A stretch of 64,000 nt of DNA, from the NCBI RefSeq assembly GCF_900215155.1, contig NZ_LT907980.1:992001-1056000 (forward strand), in the 5' to 3' direction. The DNA is from Marinobacter sp. LV10R510-11A. Lineage in GTDB: Bacteria > Pseudomonadota > Gammaproteobacteria > Pseudomonadales > Oleiphilaceae. Position numbers and translations under genes: made by a program. Shown here one piece after another: positions 38,478-46,413 of this stretch (its first letter is position 1; every line of letters begins with the position of its first letter). The notes beneath the pieces are model-generated. The model was not told the origin of the DNA. It ran no database searches and was given only the letters and a program-made list of their open reading frames with translations.

Positions 38478-39658
38478 TATCGAGTGAGAGGCACCGCGTC
38501 CTGTTTTTTAGCAAGCTGGATTTGAAAGACGACATGGCCGTTGTGCCGGAATGCTACTTCGCTGGCAACAAGGTAGAACCGCCACATGCGACAGAACCGC
38601 TCGTCATAGATTGACCGTACTTGATCCAGTTTGGCCTCGAACCGATTGCGCCACTCCTTCAGCGTCTCCGCATAATGAAGTCGCCACACTTCGACATCGG
38701 TAACATAGAGACCGGACTGTTCCACGATGGCAAGTACCTCCGATAGGGCAGGGCTGTAGCCACCGGGGAAAATATAATTGGCGATCCAGGGATTGGTTGA
38801 TCCCGGTCCGTCGGCCCGGCCGATCGTGTGCAGCAGGGCGACACCATCGTCTTTGAGGCGGTCTCGCAGGGTGGCGAAGAACTCCTTGTAGTGTGGAACC
38901 CCGACATGCTCGAACATGCCGACTGATACGATCCGATCAAAAGTGCCGTCGATGTCGCGGTAGTCTTGCAGACAAAATTGCACGCGGTCGCCAAAACCTT
39001 CGGCCCGAGCACGCTCTTCCGCGATCTTGTGTTGCTCATGCGAGAGGGTCACCCCGGTGACGCGGGCACCATAGTCACGAGCGAGATGAAGCCCGAGCCC
39101 GCCCCAGCCACAGCCGATATCAAGAACCCGTTGTTCTGGCGACAGGAGGAGTTTGGCGGCGATCAGCGTTTTCTTATTGCTTTGCGCTGTCTCAAGAGTG
39201 TCACCTGCATCTCGAAAATAGGCACAGGAGTATTGACGGTCGGCGTCTAGGAACAGGTCGTATAGCGCACCGGACAGATCATAATGATGCGCCACGTTGC
39301 GCTGAGCTCGCCCGGCAGGGTTGAACTGCGAGAGCCTGCGGTAAAGCCGCCGGAGGTGTGCTAACCAGTGGTAATGCCATACGTCGGGCTGGAGTCTCAG
39401 ATTGACGACCAACAATTCGACCAGATCATAGATATCATCCTGGTCGACAGTGAGTGTGCCGTCCATATAGGCCTCGCCCAATGCGAGGTCGGGATTGATC
39501 AGGAGTTTGCGTGGCAGCGCGCGCACGTGCAAACGCATGGTGACGGCAGGTGTCAACCCATCACCGTATCGTATTGACCTCCCGTCAGGGTAGACGACGA
39601 CCAAGGCCCCCTGATTGATCAGGCGCTTCAAAAAAATAGAGAGCAATCTTGTCCACAT
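38438..39658 (-). CDS. cfa: Cyclopropane-fatty-acyl-phospholipid synthase
   Basis: This 406-residue SAM-dependent enzyme methylenates cis double bonds of membrane phospholipids, a stress adaptation. The N-terminal lipid-binding domain (about 1-120) is followed by the methyltransferase core with VLDIGCGWGGLGLHLA, and then conserved MFEHVGVPHYKEFF and NYIFPGGYSPALSE. The protein is complete. The last residues past PLTRYYL are extra and overlap the sigma remnant, which suggests the native 3' end was altered by the rearrangement. Confidence 0.95.
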   Translation of the reverse strand: MWTRLLSIFLKRLINQGALVVVYPDGRSIRYGDGLTPAVTMRLHVRALPRKLLINPDLALGEAYMDGTLTVDQDDIYDLVELLVVNLRLQPDVWHYHWLAHLRRLYRRLSQFNPAGRAQRNVAHHYDLSGALYDLFLDADRQYSCAYFRDAGDTLETAQSNKKTLIAAKLLLSPEQRVLDIGCGWGGLGLHLARDYGARVTGVTLSHEQHKIAEERARAEGFGDRVQFCLQDYRDIDGTFDRIVSVGMFEHVGVPHYKEFFATLRDRLKDDGVALLHTIGRADGPGSTNPWIANYIFPGGYSPALSEVLAIVEQSGLYVTDVEVWRLHYAETLKEWRNRFEAKLDQVRSIYDERFCRMWRFYLVASEVAFRHNGHVVFQIQLAKKQDAVPLTRYYLTACATQPQSR

Positions 39659-40413
39659 CGTTTTTCCTCGTCGTTATGGTTTCTCAGCTGTTGAAAGAAT
39701 GACTTCTTCTTCCAAATCGTTGTCACGGATGGGCCTGAGATATATTCGGTAGCCTCGACCGTTTCCCGATAACACCATAACCATTGATTGATACTCGCAG
39801 TGTCGGCTGCTGTGTCATGTAACTTCTCCGCTTGGTCGCGTGAATCGATGGCAGCGAGGTAACCTTGCTCCTATCCTAGTCTATACTGTGAAACTGAACC
39901 CTGTCTGAATGCCTTCAACCGTAACCCTTCAATTTCCTACGTCCTGACGAAACGCTGAACAATCGCCAGCAGTCTGGCTCTTGTTCGGAAAACAATTCCG
40001 GAACAGCAATGCGCTGTTTTTGAGAGTCGTTTGGCAAATTGGCGAGCCACTTCGTCCACCTAAGACAGGCATTCGCTCTAGAGGAAGGGTGTTGCCCCGT
40101 CATCTGATATTTCTGGCTGGTGTTGAATCGCTCAATGGATTTCTACTCATTTCCTGTTCTACCTCATTTATCTTTTTGCTGATGTCAGGCAATCACTTGA
40201 ATGCCTCCGCTGACTGATAGGTCAGTAAAATAACGGCTTCATTTGTGAAAACCGCCGTGCTCGGGCGGCCTCAAAACAAGTGGTGTTGCACCTATTACTT
40301 GAACTTAGGAATACGAGCAGTGCTGCACTTATTACTTGAACTCAGGCGTGACTGGAAAACATCTTATGGTATTAGCGCTTATTGTGTTTGAGAGCATGAA
40401 CTTTTTGATGGAT
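39659..40413. other. Long stretch without a supported gene
   Basis: Open frames of 60-78 codons on both strands at 39915-40217 overlap each other and show no domains, so I do not call them. AT content is higher than the flanks. The interval ends with a 27-bp direct repeat pair and the beginning of a dispersed repeat. Confidence 0.4.
40283..40346. repeat. 27-bp direct repeat pair
   Basis: Two copies (40283-40309 and 40320-40346) share 24 of 27 bases around the core ATTACTTGAACT, separated by 10 bp. They lie just ahead of dispersed-repeat copy 1. They could be a recombination footprint or a tandem operator. Confidence 0.75.
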
Positions 40414-40630
40414 TTAGTTTGACGAATCCTGAGGAATCCATCGTTCAGATTTGCTCATTTTCATGTGTATCTGTTTATGATGAATATTCAGCGCCCTCGT
40501 ATCTACTTTCTCGACCGTTTTGTTCGGATAGCTTCGCGCCTCGTTCATTCGATCCGCCAAGACAGAATTGGCATTTTCCATAGTAGAGAACATCTCTGTG
40601 GTTGCTGCTGCGATAATTGTTTTCCATATT
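40346..40630. repeat. Dispersed repeat, copy 1
   Basis: About 280 bp closely similar to 43634-43920 and, in its left part, to 55276-55395. Shared blocks include ATCTTATGGTATTAGCGCT, TTTGACGAATCCTGA and CGCCCTCGTATCTACTTTCT. It contains the small minus-strand frame at 40414-40593. Confidence 0.85.
40414..40593 (-). CDS. Small His/Met-rich peptide, copy 1 (likely 5'-damaged)
   Basis: A 59-codon frame within the dispersed repeat. Its product shares about three quarters of its residues with copy 2 at 43703-43882, including NEARSYPNKTVEKVDTRAL. It has a metal-ligand-like patch HHKQIHMKMSK. Upstream in frame are TIIAAA-type hydrophobic codons that look like a signal peptide, but the expected ATG is lost and a TAA precedes. 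Matching frames in two diverged copies argue for a former or actual gene. Copper or silver binding is a guess from composition. Confidence 0.45.
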   Translation of the reverse strand: MFSTMENANSVLADRMNEARSYPNKTVEKVDTRALNIHHKQIHMKMSKSERWIPQDSSN

Positions 40631-40795
40631 TAATACTAGTTTCCAAATTACCGAAATTAGTTTAGTAATTCAGTTTGGTTTCAGGTTTGTATGTTGTAAT
40701 GCTTAAGCTCAAGGCGTCACCAGCACGGGATAATGATGTCGGTGCTTTCGGGCGCGGATTTCTCATTCGAACAACGATTTCAGGAGAACAAAGCT

Positions 40796-41344
40796 ATGTC
40801 AACGACGAACGGAGTCGACGTCGAGCAACTCGGCCAAGCGACCCAAGCGATCACGCAAGCACCGAACGCCGGGCAGTTCACGTTTCGTGCCCGCACGAAC
40901 TGGACTGGCGCCCTGCAGAGTGTGACGACCATCGACGGCTTCGATCAAGCCGGTGAACACGTCACTACACGGCAATTCGAAATCGAAGGCGACGAACCGG
41001 AACAGATTCTTGGCCAGCGCGCTGCGCCGAACGCGGTCGAACTTCTTCTCGCGGCGCTGGGTTCATGTCTAAGCGTTGGGTACGCGGCGAACGCCGCCGC
41101 CATGGGCATCAAACTGGACCACCTGCGGTTCGACCTCGAAGGCGACCTGGACCTACGGGGATTTCTCGGGATATCCCAAGACGTCCGTCCCGGCTACGGG
41201 TCCATCCGATGTGTCGCACACGTCGATACGGACGCCTCGGAGAAAGAGCTCGCCGAACTCCGAAGACGAGTCGAAGCGACGTCTCCGTTGGTGGACAACA
41301 TCACCAACGCCGTGAACCTCGAAATCGAACTGGTCGTCGACTGA
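40796..41344 (+). CDS. OsmC-family peroxidase-like protein
   Basis: This 182-residue protein starts behind CAGGAGAA. It has the OsmC/Ohr fold signature around LLLAALGSCLSVGYAANAAAMG with the reactive Cys, and a second Cys in SIRCVAHVDT. Members reduce organic hydroperoxides or bind persulfides using thiols. Its codon use is GC-rich (CGAA and GACG rich) and unlike the AT-richer flanks, so it may have arrived separately. Confidence 0.85.
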   Translation: MSTTNGVDVEQLGQATQAITQAPNAGQFTFRARTNWTGALQSVTTIDGFDQAGEHVTTRQFEIEGDEPEQILGQRAAPNAVELLLAALGSCLSVGYAANAAAMGIKLDHLRFDLEGDLDLRGFLGISQDVRPGYGSIRCVAHVDTDASEKELAELRRRVEATSPLVDNITNAVNLEIELVVD

Positions 41345-41369
41345 CGGAAGAAATGCGAACCAATAAGTT

Positions 41370-42238
41370 GCTCGCCGAACACGAGTTGGTGCGCCATCTG
41401 TCGGCGCCATGCCCTGATCCGGCGCTGTAACGTGCGCAGCTGGTCATCTGGAAAGATCCCGGGGTAGTCACTCTGCAGTCGCGTGAACAGGTCTCTGCCC
41501 GTTCGATCGGGCTCTTTATCCAGCCATTGTCAGATTGTCGGCCAGACGGTTTCGAAGGGATCTTTGCGCGTGCGCCCGTATTGGCAAGCGCTGAGTTTGG
41601 CTTGGTGTGTCGGTCGCACCTCACCCTCGTGCCACGCGCTCGACAGGCCAGCGAGGAATCGGGTGAGGTCGTCCTTGGGCGGCGCGGGTACTGACGGTTG
41701 GCCGCCATCCGCCAGTAACGCGAGCTAGCGCTGTCGATCGCGGATTGGGTCGAGCAGCAGCAACGGATCGAGGGTTTCAGTCATGTCGTGTAGACGGGCC
41801 TTCACCTGCTCGGAAATATCGTTCGATGACAACAGTCTTGCGCAAGGGGTCTGCGGTGCATCGTAGTGCTTGACGATGCGCCTGCTGCGGCGGACTTTTT
41901 CTTTGAGCTTGAACGACGGTTGGAAAAAGTTGACAAATAATCGGGCAAACGCATAAAGCTGCGCGAAGGTATCGACGGCGATTTGGCCCTTGAGTCGGCG
42001 GTAACCGACCAGGCGCCTGACCACGGATCCGTTTTTCTGCTCAATCCACGCCTGATCGTTCTTGTGATAGGGTCGCGAGCGTGTGAACTTGATGTCGTGA
42101 CTCGCGCAATACTGCACGAGTGCGTCGTTGATGAACGCCGAGCCATTGTCGACATCAAGGCCGGGAAGGGCAGACCCCGAATGGTGGTTGTCGCGATTCT
42201 TTGGGCCATCAGCTTTCCGTTCATAACCGTTGGGTTAC
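41370..42238 (-). pseudogene. Remnant of an rve-type (integrase-core) transposase
   Basis: One minus-strand frame shows integrase-core sequence (GLDVDNGSAFIND, RPYHKNDQAWIEQKNGSVVR) and then a helical C-terminus (DDQLRTLQRRIRAWRRQM). It is interrupted only by TAG at 41725-41727 and TGA at 41530-41532. The N-terminal DNA-binding part and first catalytic Asp are missing at the junction near 42238. It abuts the OsmC gene on the left and a truncated EamA gene on the right. Confidence 0.8.
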
Positions 42239-43112
42239 CGGATCGCCTCCCTTACTGTTCGCGTCTCTGAGGGCACTGTTGGCGGGAGGATGTTTAATTG
42301 TTGTAGGAATGAAAATGGGGCGAGGCCCCATTACTCGTTTCGGGGTTTGATGATGCTTGCGCTGATTGGTTTCAGTTACACCGGAAGGGGCCTCGGCGGC
42401 ATGTTTCTCGGGGCGAGTAACGTAGGGCCAGGCGTCGCAACTGTGCTGGCGAATGCGCAACCTCTGTTCGCCGCGATACTGTCGCTTTTTATACTTAAGG
42501 AAGTAATTACCGTTTGTTTGTATTTGGGCTTGTTCATCGGCTTTGTCGGGGTTGTTATTCTCGCTCTACCCGGTTTTGACTTTGGTGCAGATCGTTCTAT
42601 CGGCGCGCTGTATGTACTTGGTGGGGCCGTTGGGACGGCAATTGGTAATGTTCTGTTGAAACTTCAGGCCGGCGAGGGAGATGTGTACTGGCCGATGGGG
42701 ATTCAGCTCATTCTTGGGGCAGCATTTCTTTTTGTCACTTCATTGTTAGCGGGTGAAGGCTTTGAAGTTGACTGGACATGGTCATTTGCCGGAGCGGTCT
42801 TCGTGCTTGCAGCTCCGGCGACCGCGTTAATGGTTGTGCTCTGGTATGAGCTTCTGGCCAGAGCACCGTTAAATAAACTCAACTCTTTTACTTTTCTAAC
42901 ACCGGTGTTCGGTTTACTTATCGGGACTCTATTTTTCAATGAAACGTTTCGGTGGTGGAGCTCGCCGGGATCGCGGTCACTGTTTTAGGGTTAATGGTAA
43001 TCATCATAATTCCAAATCAGGAAAACATACGCAATGCTAATAATAGCGACAGCAAATTTGGAAGGCTGGAGCGCTTGGCCTCGTTGGAGATGAAATGGGT
43101 TCTCTGAATGTT
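42236..43112 (+). pseudogene. Truncated EamA permease joined to an outer-membrane-protein tail
   Basis: The frame begins inside the transposase junction and carries most of an EamA permease (SNVGPGVATVLANAQPLFAA onward), lacking its first helices. Near 42955 a one-base slip in GGTGGTGG sends it to an early stop at 42986. In the ancestral frame it continues as LAGIAVTVLGLMVIIIIPNQ and then runs directly into NNSDSKFGRLERLASLEMKW plus two residues, the same tail as the outer-membrane fragment at 50843-51328. So two gene ends are fused here. Confidence 0.75.
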
Positions 43113-43595
43113 TCGCGTAGACCAAGGGCCGCAGCCGTGCTCGCTCTAATGGTCTGGGGTGTAAGCTTCTTTCTGCATTTTTTCTGGGAAATGGCACAAG
43201 TACCGTTTTTCCTTGGTATGGCCGAAGCGCGTCACTGGGATGTAGTCTGGCTCTGTACACGTGCGACCCTCGGAGACGCGAATATAGCCTTTGGCGCTTA
43301 CACGATGGCGGCATGTTTATCCCGGGATTGGTTCTGGGTGGCGAAATCCTGGAGCCGGTCGACTCTGTTGGTCTATCTCTGTGTCGGACTGATCGTGACG
43401 ATTATTTTTGAGTATTGGGCAACGGGAGACGGACAAAGATGGAGTTACAGTGAACGGATGCCCGAACTTGCTGTGACCGGCACAGGAATATTGCCTCTAG
43501 CCCAGTGGGTGGTCTTGCCAATGTTGCTAGCTTATTCCACAAGATGGATGTTTCTTGGGTGGTTGGTTTCGAAGCGTGAGGAAGAGCACATTTAG
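43095..43595 (+). CDS. Multi-pass membrane protein of unknown function
   Basis: This 166-residue protein has four to five transmembrane helices, with conserved-looking polar patches FLHFFWEMAQVPFF and FEYWATGDGQRWSYSERMPE. It starts with an ATG inside the preceding remnant; no ideal ribosome site is visible. Its 3' end is duplicated as relics at 51331 and 55160. I do not know a function; the setting is the copper island. Confidence 0.65.
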   Translation: MGSLNVSRRPRAAAVLALMVWGVSFFLHFFWEMAQVPFFLGMAEARHWDVVWLCTRATLGDANIAFGAYTMAACLSRDWFWVAKSWSRSTLLVYLCVGLIVTIIFEYWATGDGQRWSYSERMPELAVTGTGILPLAQWVVLPMLLAYSTRWMFLGWLVSKREEEHI

Positions 43596-43618
43596 AGTAT
43601 ATTCAGAGTAAAATAATC

Positions 43619-43642
43619 AGCCACGCTCTTCTTAGCGTGGCT
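43619..43642. terminator. Hairpin after the membrane-protein gene
   Basis: A perfect 9-bp stem (AGCCACGCT with AGCGTGGCT) and 6-base loop, 24 bp past the stop. A sequence-varied version with a compensated stem (AGCCACGTT/AACGTGGCT) occurs at 55261-55284, so the structure is conserved while the bases change. Confidence 0.75.
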
Positions 43643-43921
43643 GGAAAATATCTTATGGTATTAGCGCTCATTGTATGTGAGCGCGTGGGTTTAAAAATAT
43701 TTTTAGTTTGACGAATCCTGATGATCCCTTAGTTCAGATTTACTCATTTTCATATGCATCTGTTTATGGTGAATAGTCAACGCCCTCGTATCTACTTTCT
43801 CGACCGTTTTGTTCGGGTAGGTTCGCGCCTCGTTTATTCGATCCGCCAAACCAGAATTGGCATTTGCCATAGTAGAGAGCATGGCTGTGATTGCTGCTGC
43901 GATAATTGTTTTTCCTGATTA
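43634..43921. repeat. Dispersed repeat, copy 2
   Basis: Similar to 40346-40630 over its whole length. It lies between the terminator hairpin and the IS1595-like fragment and contains the minus-strand frame at 43703-43882. Confidence 0.85.
43703..43882 (-). CDS. Small His/Met-rich peptide, copy 2 (likely 5'-damaged)
   Basis: A 59-codon frame parallel to copy 1, with NEARTYPNKTVEKVDTRAL and HHKQMHMKMSKSE. In-frame codons upstream (KTIIAAAITAM) look like the hydrophobic core of a signal peptide ending near ANA, but TAA precedes them and no ATG remains, so the start seems lost. If made from an unusual start it would be a periplasmic, metal-binding peptide of about 50 residues. Confidence 0.45.
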   Translation of the reverse strand: MLSTMANANSGLADRINEARTYPNKTVEKVDTRALTIHHKQMHMKMSKSELRDHQDSSN

Positions 43922-44005
43922 GCAACGATCGTCAGCCCAGCTTTCCTTCATGACGACAAGCGCTATACTGTATATACGTATAGCTGACCGATGGAGGATG
44001 ACACC

Positions 44006-44236
44006 ATGGCGATGAACCCCATCCAGTTCCAGCCCGGCCTGTCGATGCCCGAGTTTTTCGAGCGCTATGGGAGCGAAACGCAGTGTGCGGCGGCGTTAGA
44101 GCAGACGCGCTGGCCGAACGGCTTTCGCTGCCCACGCTGCGAGGGCACGGCCTATTCTCGGGTGCGTCGGCGGCACCACACGCTATTCCAGTGCCGCGCC
44201 TGTCGCCACCATCGAACCATTGCGCCCCAGCGGTAA
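44006..44236 (+). pseudogene. N-terminal fragment of an IS1595-like transposase
   Basis: The first 70 or so residues are present: MPEFFERYGSETQCAAALEQ, then the zinc ribbon CPRCEGTAYS...CRACRHH. The catalytic ISXO2 domain is absent; after CRACRHH the sequence switches to an inverted outer-membrane-protein fragment. Confidence 0.85.
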
Positions 44237-44260
44237 AATAAGTTTCGTAGACCACCTGCA
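44204..44260 (-). pseudogene. Fragment of an outer-membrane protein gene, inverted
   Basis: On the minus strand these bases encode VVYETYFTAGAQWFDGGD, which matches RETYLTAGAQWFGGDDD in the fragment at 50843-51328. It lies downstream, in minus-strand sense, of the EamA tail at 44286-44430, the same order as at 42.2-43.1 kb. Confidence 0.7.
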
Positions 44261-44285
44261 CCTCTCGATTACAGCTCCTAATATC

Positions 44286-44430
44286 CTAAATGATACGTTT
44301 TTCCTGATTTGGAACTACGATTATCACCAGTAGCCCCACAACCGTGATCGCAATTCCCGTAATTTTCACGGTACTGAATGTCTCATCAAAAAATAGAGTC
44401 CCGATAAGTAAACCGAAGATCGCTGGCAGA
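44286..44430 (-). pseudogene. C-terminal EamA permease fragment, inverted
   Basis: The minus strand encodes LPAIFGLLIGTLFFDETFST and ITVVGLLVIIVVPNQEKRII, a diverged copy of the EamA end at about 42,900-43,015. It is cut at 44430 by the IS91-like fragment. Confidence 0.75.
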
Positions 44431-44439
44431 CTTTCACCG

Positions 44440-45090
44440 CCACCCCGGCATGCAAGGAAAAGCCGGCCACGTTACCGGGATCGCCAGTCGCCCAATCCTC
44501 CTCATCACAGGTCGGCATAGTCTGGAGCGTAAACACCTTGCGACCCCGGTGCGGGCCCACAGCAATGCAGTAGGTGATGGAGTGGCCCACCAGATCGGGC
44601 ATCGGGTCGTCTTCGTCCAGCACCTTGCCCAGGTCAAGCTGTTCGGTGTCGCGTTCGAGCAGCTGGCCCACCCGGCGGGCGATGGTGTGGGCCAGTTGCG
44701 TCAGTTGCGGAAACGTCGGCCTGCGCACCCACTGGAAACGCAGGCGGGTGCCGTCAGGCGCCACCTGGTAGACGCCGTCGAGAAAGAGCATGTGGAAGTG
44801 GACGTTGAGGTTCAGGGCCGAACCGAAGCGCTGAATCAACGTGACCGCGCCAGTGCGGGCTGACTGTTGCGTGTAGCCGGCCTGTTTGATCAGGTGCGCG
44901 GCGATGACGCGATACACGATACCAAGCACCCGGCCAATCAATGTCGGATGGGTGGCCAACAGAAACCGCATTGGAAAAGGGAGGCTCAACACCCATTGTC
45001 GGATCGGCCGCTCGGGCAGCACCTGATCGACCAGCCACGCCGCGCCATCGACCATGCCGCGGTGGCCAGCAATCGCGAAGAAAGTGCGGT
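44440..45090 (-). pseudogene. IS91-like transposase fragment
   Basis: About 215 codons match the rolling-circle IS91 transposase: LVDQVLPERPIRQWVLSLPF, AVTLIQRFGSALNLNVHFHM (HUH-type His pair) and KVFTLQTMP, ending at GFSLHAGV. The N-terminal zinc domain and the C-terminus with the catalytic Tyr region are incomplete. Both ends are sharp junctions. Confidence 0.85.
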
Positions 45091-45107
45091 GGCCACCATG
45101 GCCTGGT

Positions 45108-45446
45108 ACGGCCCACAACGGCGAAGCCAGCGAGAATCGGATCAAGGAACTCAAGATCGGCTTTGGCATGGAACGCATGCCCTGCGGCCAGTTCGCTGCC
45201 AACGCGGTGTTCTTTCGTCTGGGTGGGCTCGCCTACAACCTGTTCAAAGGCTTCACGCAATGGACTTTGGACAGCACCTGGCATCGGCATCAGATCCAGA
45301 CACTACGCTGGCGGGTCTACCAGACCGCCGGCAAGGTGGTGCGTCACGCGGGGCAACTGTGTCTGAAGGTCAACCGCGAAGCCGTGGCGCTGTTCAATAC
45401 CATCCGACATCGCTGCTGGGAATTGGCCGTGCGTGGCGCGACGTAA
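45108..45446 (+). pseudogene. C-terminal fragment of an IS1380-like transposase
   Basis: About 112 codons match the DDE group-1 transposase end: ENRIKELKIGFGMERMPCGQ, AVFFRLGGLAYNLFKGF and GKVVRHAGQLCLKV. The catalytic N-terminal two thirds are gone. The following 45447-45740 holds no gene and is probably IS tail plus unknown DNA. Confidence 0.85.
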
Positions 45447-45740
45447 CCCCAGGCGCGTGATCGACACGCCAAACCCGCACCTGAAAACGGTGCAGGGGTT
45501 GCTCTGCGCCAATATCGAGCCCGTGCGCGATCAAAGCACAAATGCCTGCGATTTTCATTGCCTTCGGCCTGGGTTGCGCCCGTAAGGCGAGCCCACAACC
45601 GATAAATTACGCAAAACGCCGGCTTCGGCATCGATCATCGGCACTGCCGCCAGGGCAATCGCGGATTTTGGGCAAAGGGACAACGTGCCGGCAGCCATCG
45701 TCATCGTGGCGTATCTCGGCGATGCGTCTTCGTGTTTGAT

Positions 45741-46367
45741 CTAAGCGGGAACACGGGTGCACCGGGCGGTCATGAGCCCCCATCGCCAGTTGATTTTGTA
45801 GGCGTCGATTTCCACTGCTGCGAAACCGGCCTGTTCGAGCAGTCGCTTGCAGTCACGCGCTCGATAGATCCGGGCGTGCGCGCGACCGCGCAGGCGCTGA
45901 TATCGCTCAAACAGCCGGCACGTCAGGTAGTCCCCGCACCAATCCGTGACGACGAGTTGCCCGCCGGGCCGCAAAACGCGCTGTATCTCGCCTAATGCAT
46001 CGCTAGGCCGGTCGATATAATGGAACATGCTGCAGGAAACAACGATGTCGAACTGCGAATCGGCAAACGGCAACTGTTCGGCCCAGCCTTGACGAAGCTC
46101 GATCGCCGGCGAGAGCTTGTCACGCGCAACTTCCAGCATCTCGGGCACGGGATCCACCCCGGCCAGTCGGGAGACCGGATGCACCGCGGCGAGGCGATGC
46201 AGCAAGGCGCCGGTACCACAGCCGATATCGAGCAATCGACCCTCGGCATGTAATGACAGGCGCGCGATCGTTTCGCGCGTGGTCGCTTCGATATAGAACG
46301 ACCACTTCCTGTCATAAGCGTTCGCGAGCCTCCTGTATTCCGTGACGACCTGATTTTGTGTCTTCAC
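45741..46367 (-). CDS. Class I SAM-dependent methyltransferase
   Basis: This 208-residue cytoplasmic protein has motif I LLDIGCGTGALLHRLA, an acidic post-I residue in AGVDPVPEML, and the motif II/III region FDIVVSCSMFHYIDRP and VLRPGGQLVVTDW. It resembles UbiE/arsenite-type Methyltransf_11 proteins, but lacks an obvious Cys set for arsenite. It follows the copper oxidase operon on the same strand with a gap of 46 bp. Confidence 0.88.
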   Translation of the reverse strand: MKTQNQVVTEYRRLANAYDRKWSFYIEATTRETIARLSLHAEGRLLDIGCGTGALLHRLAAVHPVSRLAGVDPVPEMLEVARDKLSPAIELRQGWAEQLPFADSQFDIVVSCSMFHYIDRPSDALGEIQRVLRPGGQLVVTDWCGDYLTCRLFERYQRLRGRAHARIYRARDCKRLLEQAGFAAVEIDAYKINWRWGLMTARCTRVPA

Positions 46368-46413
46368 TGCGGATCAGCTTCGTATCGTGGTTCGCGCAGG
46401 CGGCCCCGGGCCA

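Noticed and set aside
39915..40217. Two overlapping frames of 62 and 78 codons
   Set aside because: No domain, no ribosome site, and unlike residue composition of real proteins in the neighbourhood.
44366..45202. A complete 278-residue IS91 transposase
   Set aside because: Only the middle part matches; the first residues are the complement of the IS1380-like fragment and the last come from the EamA fragment.
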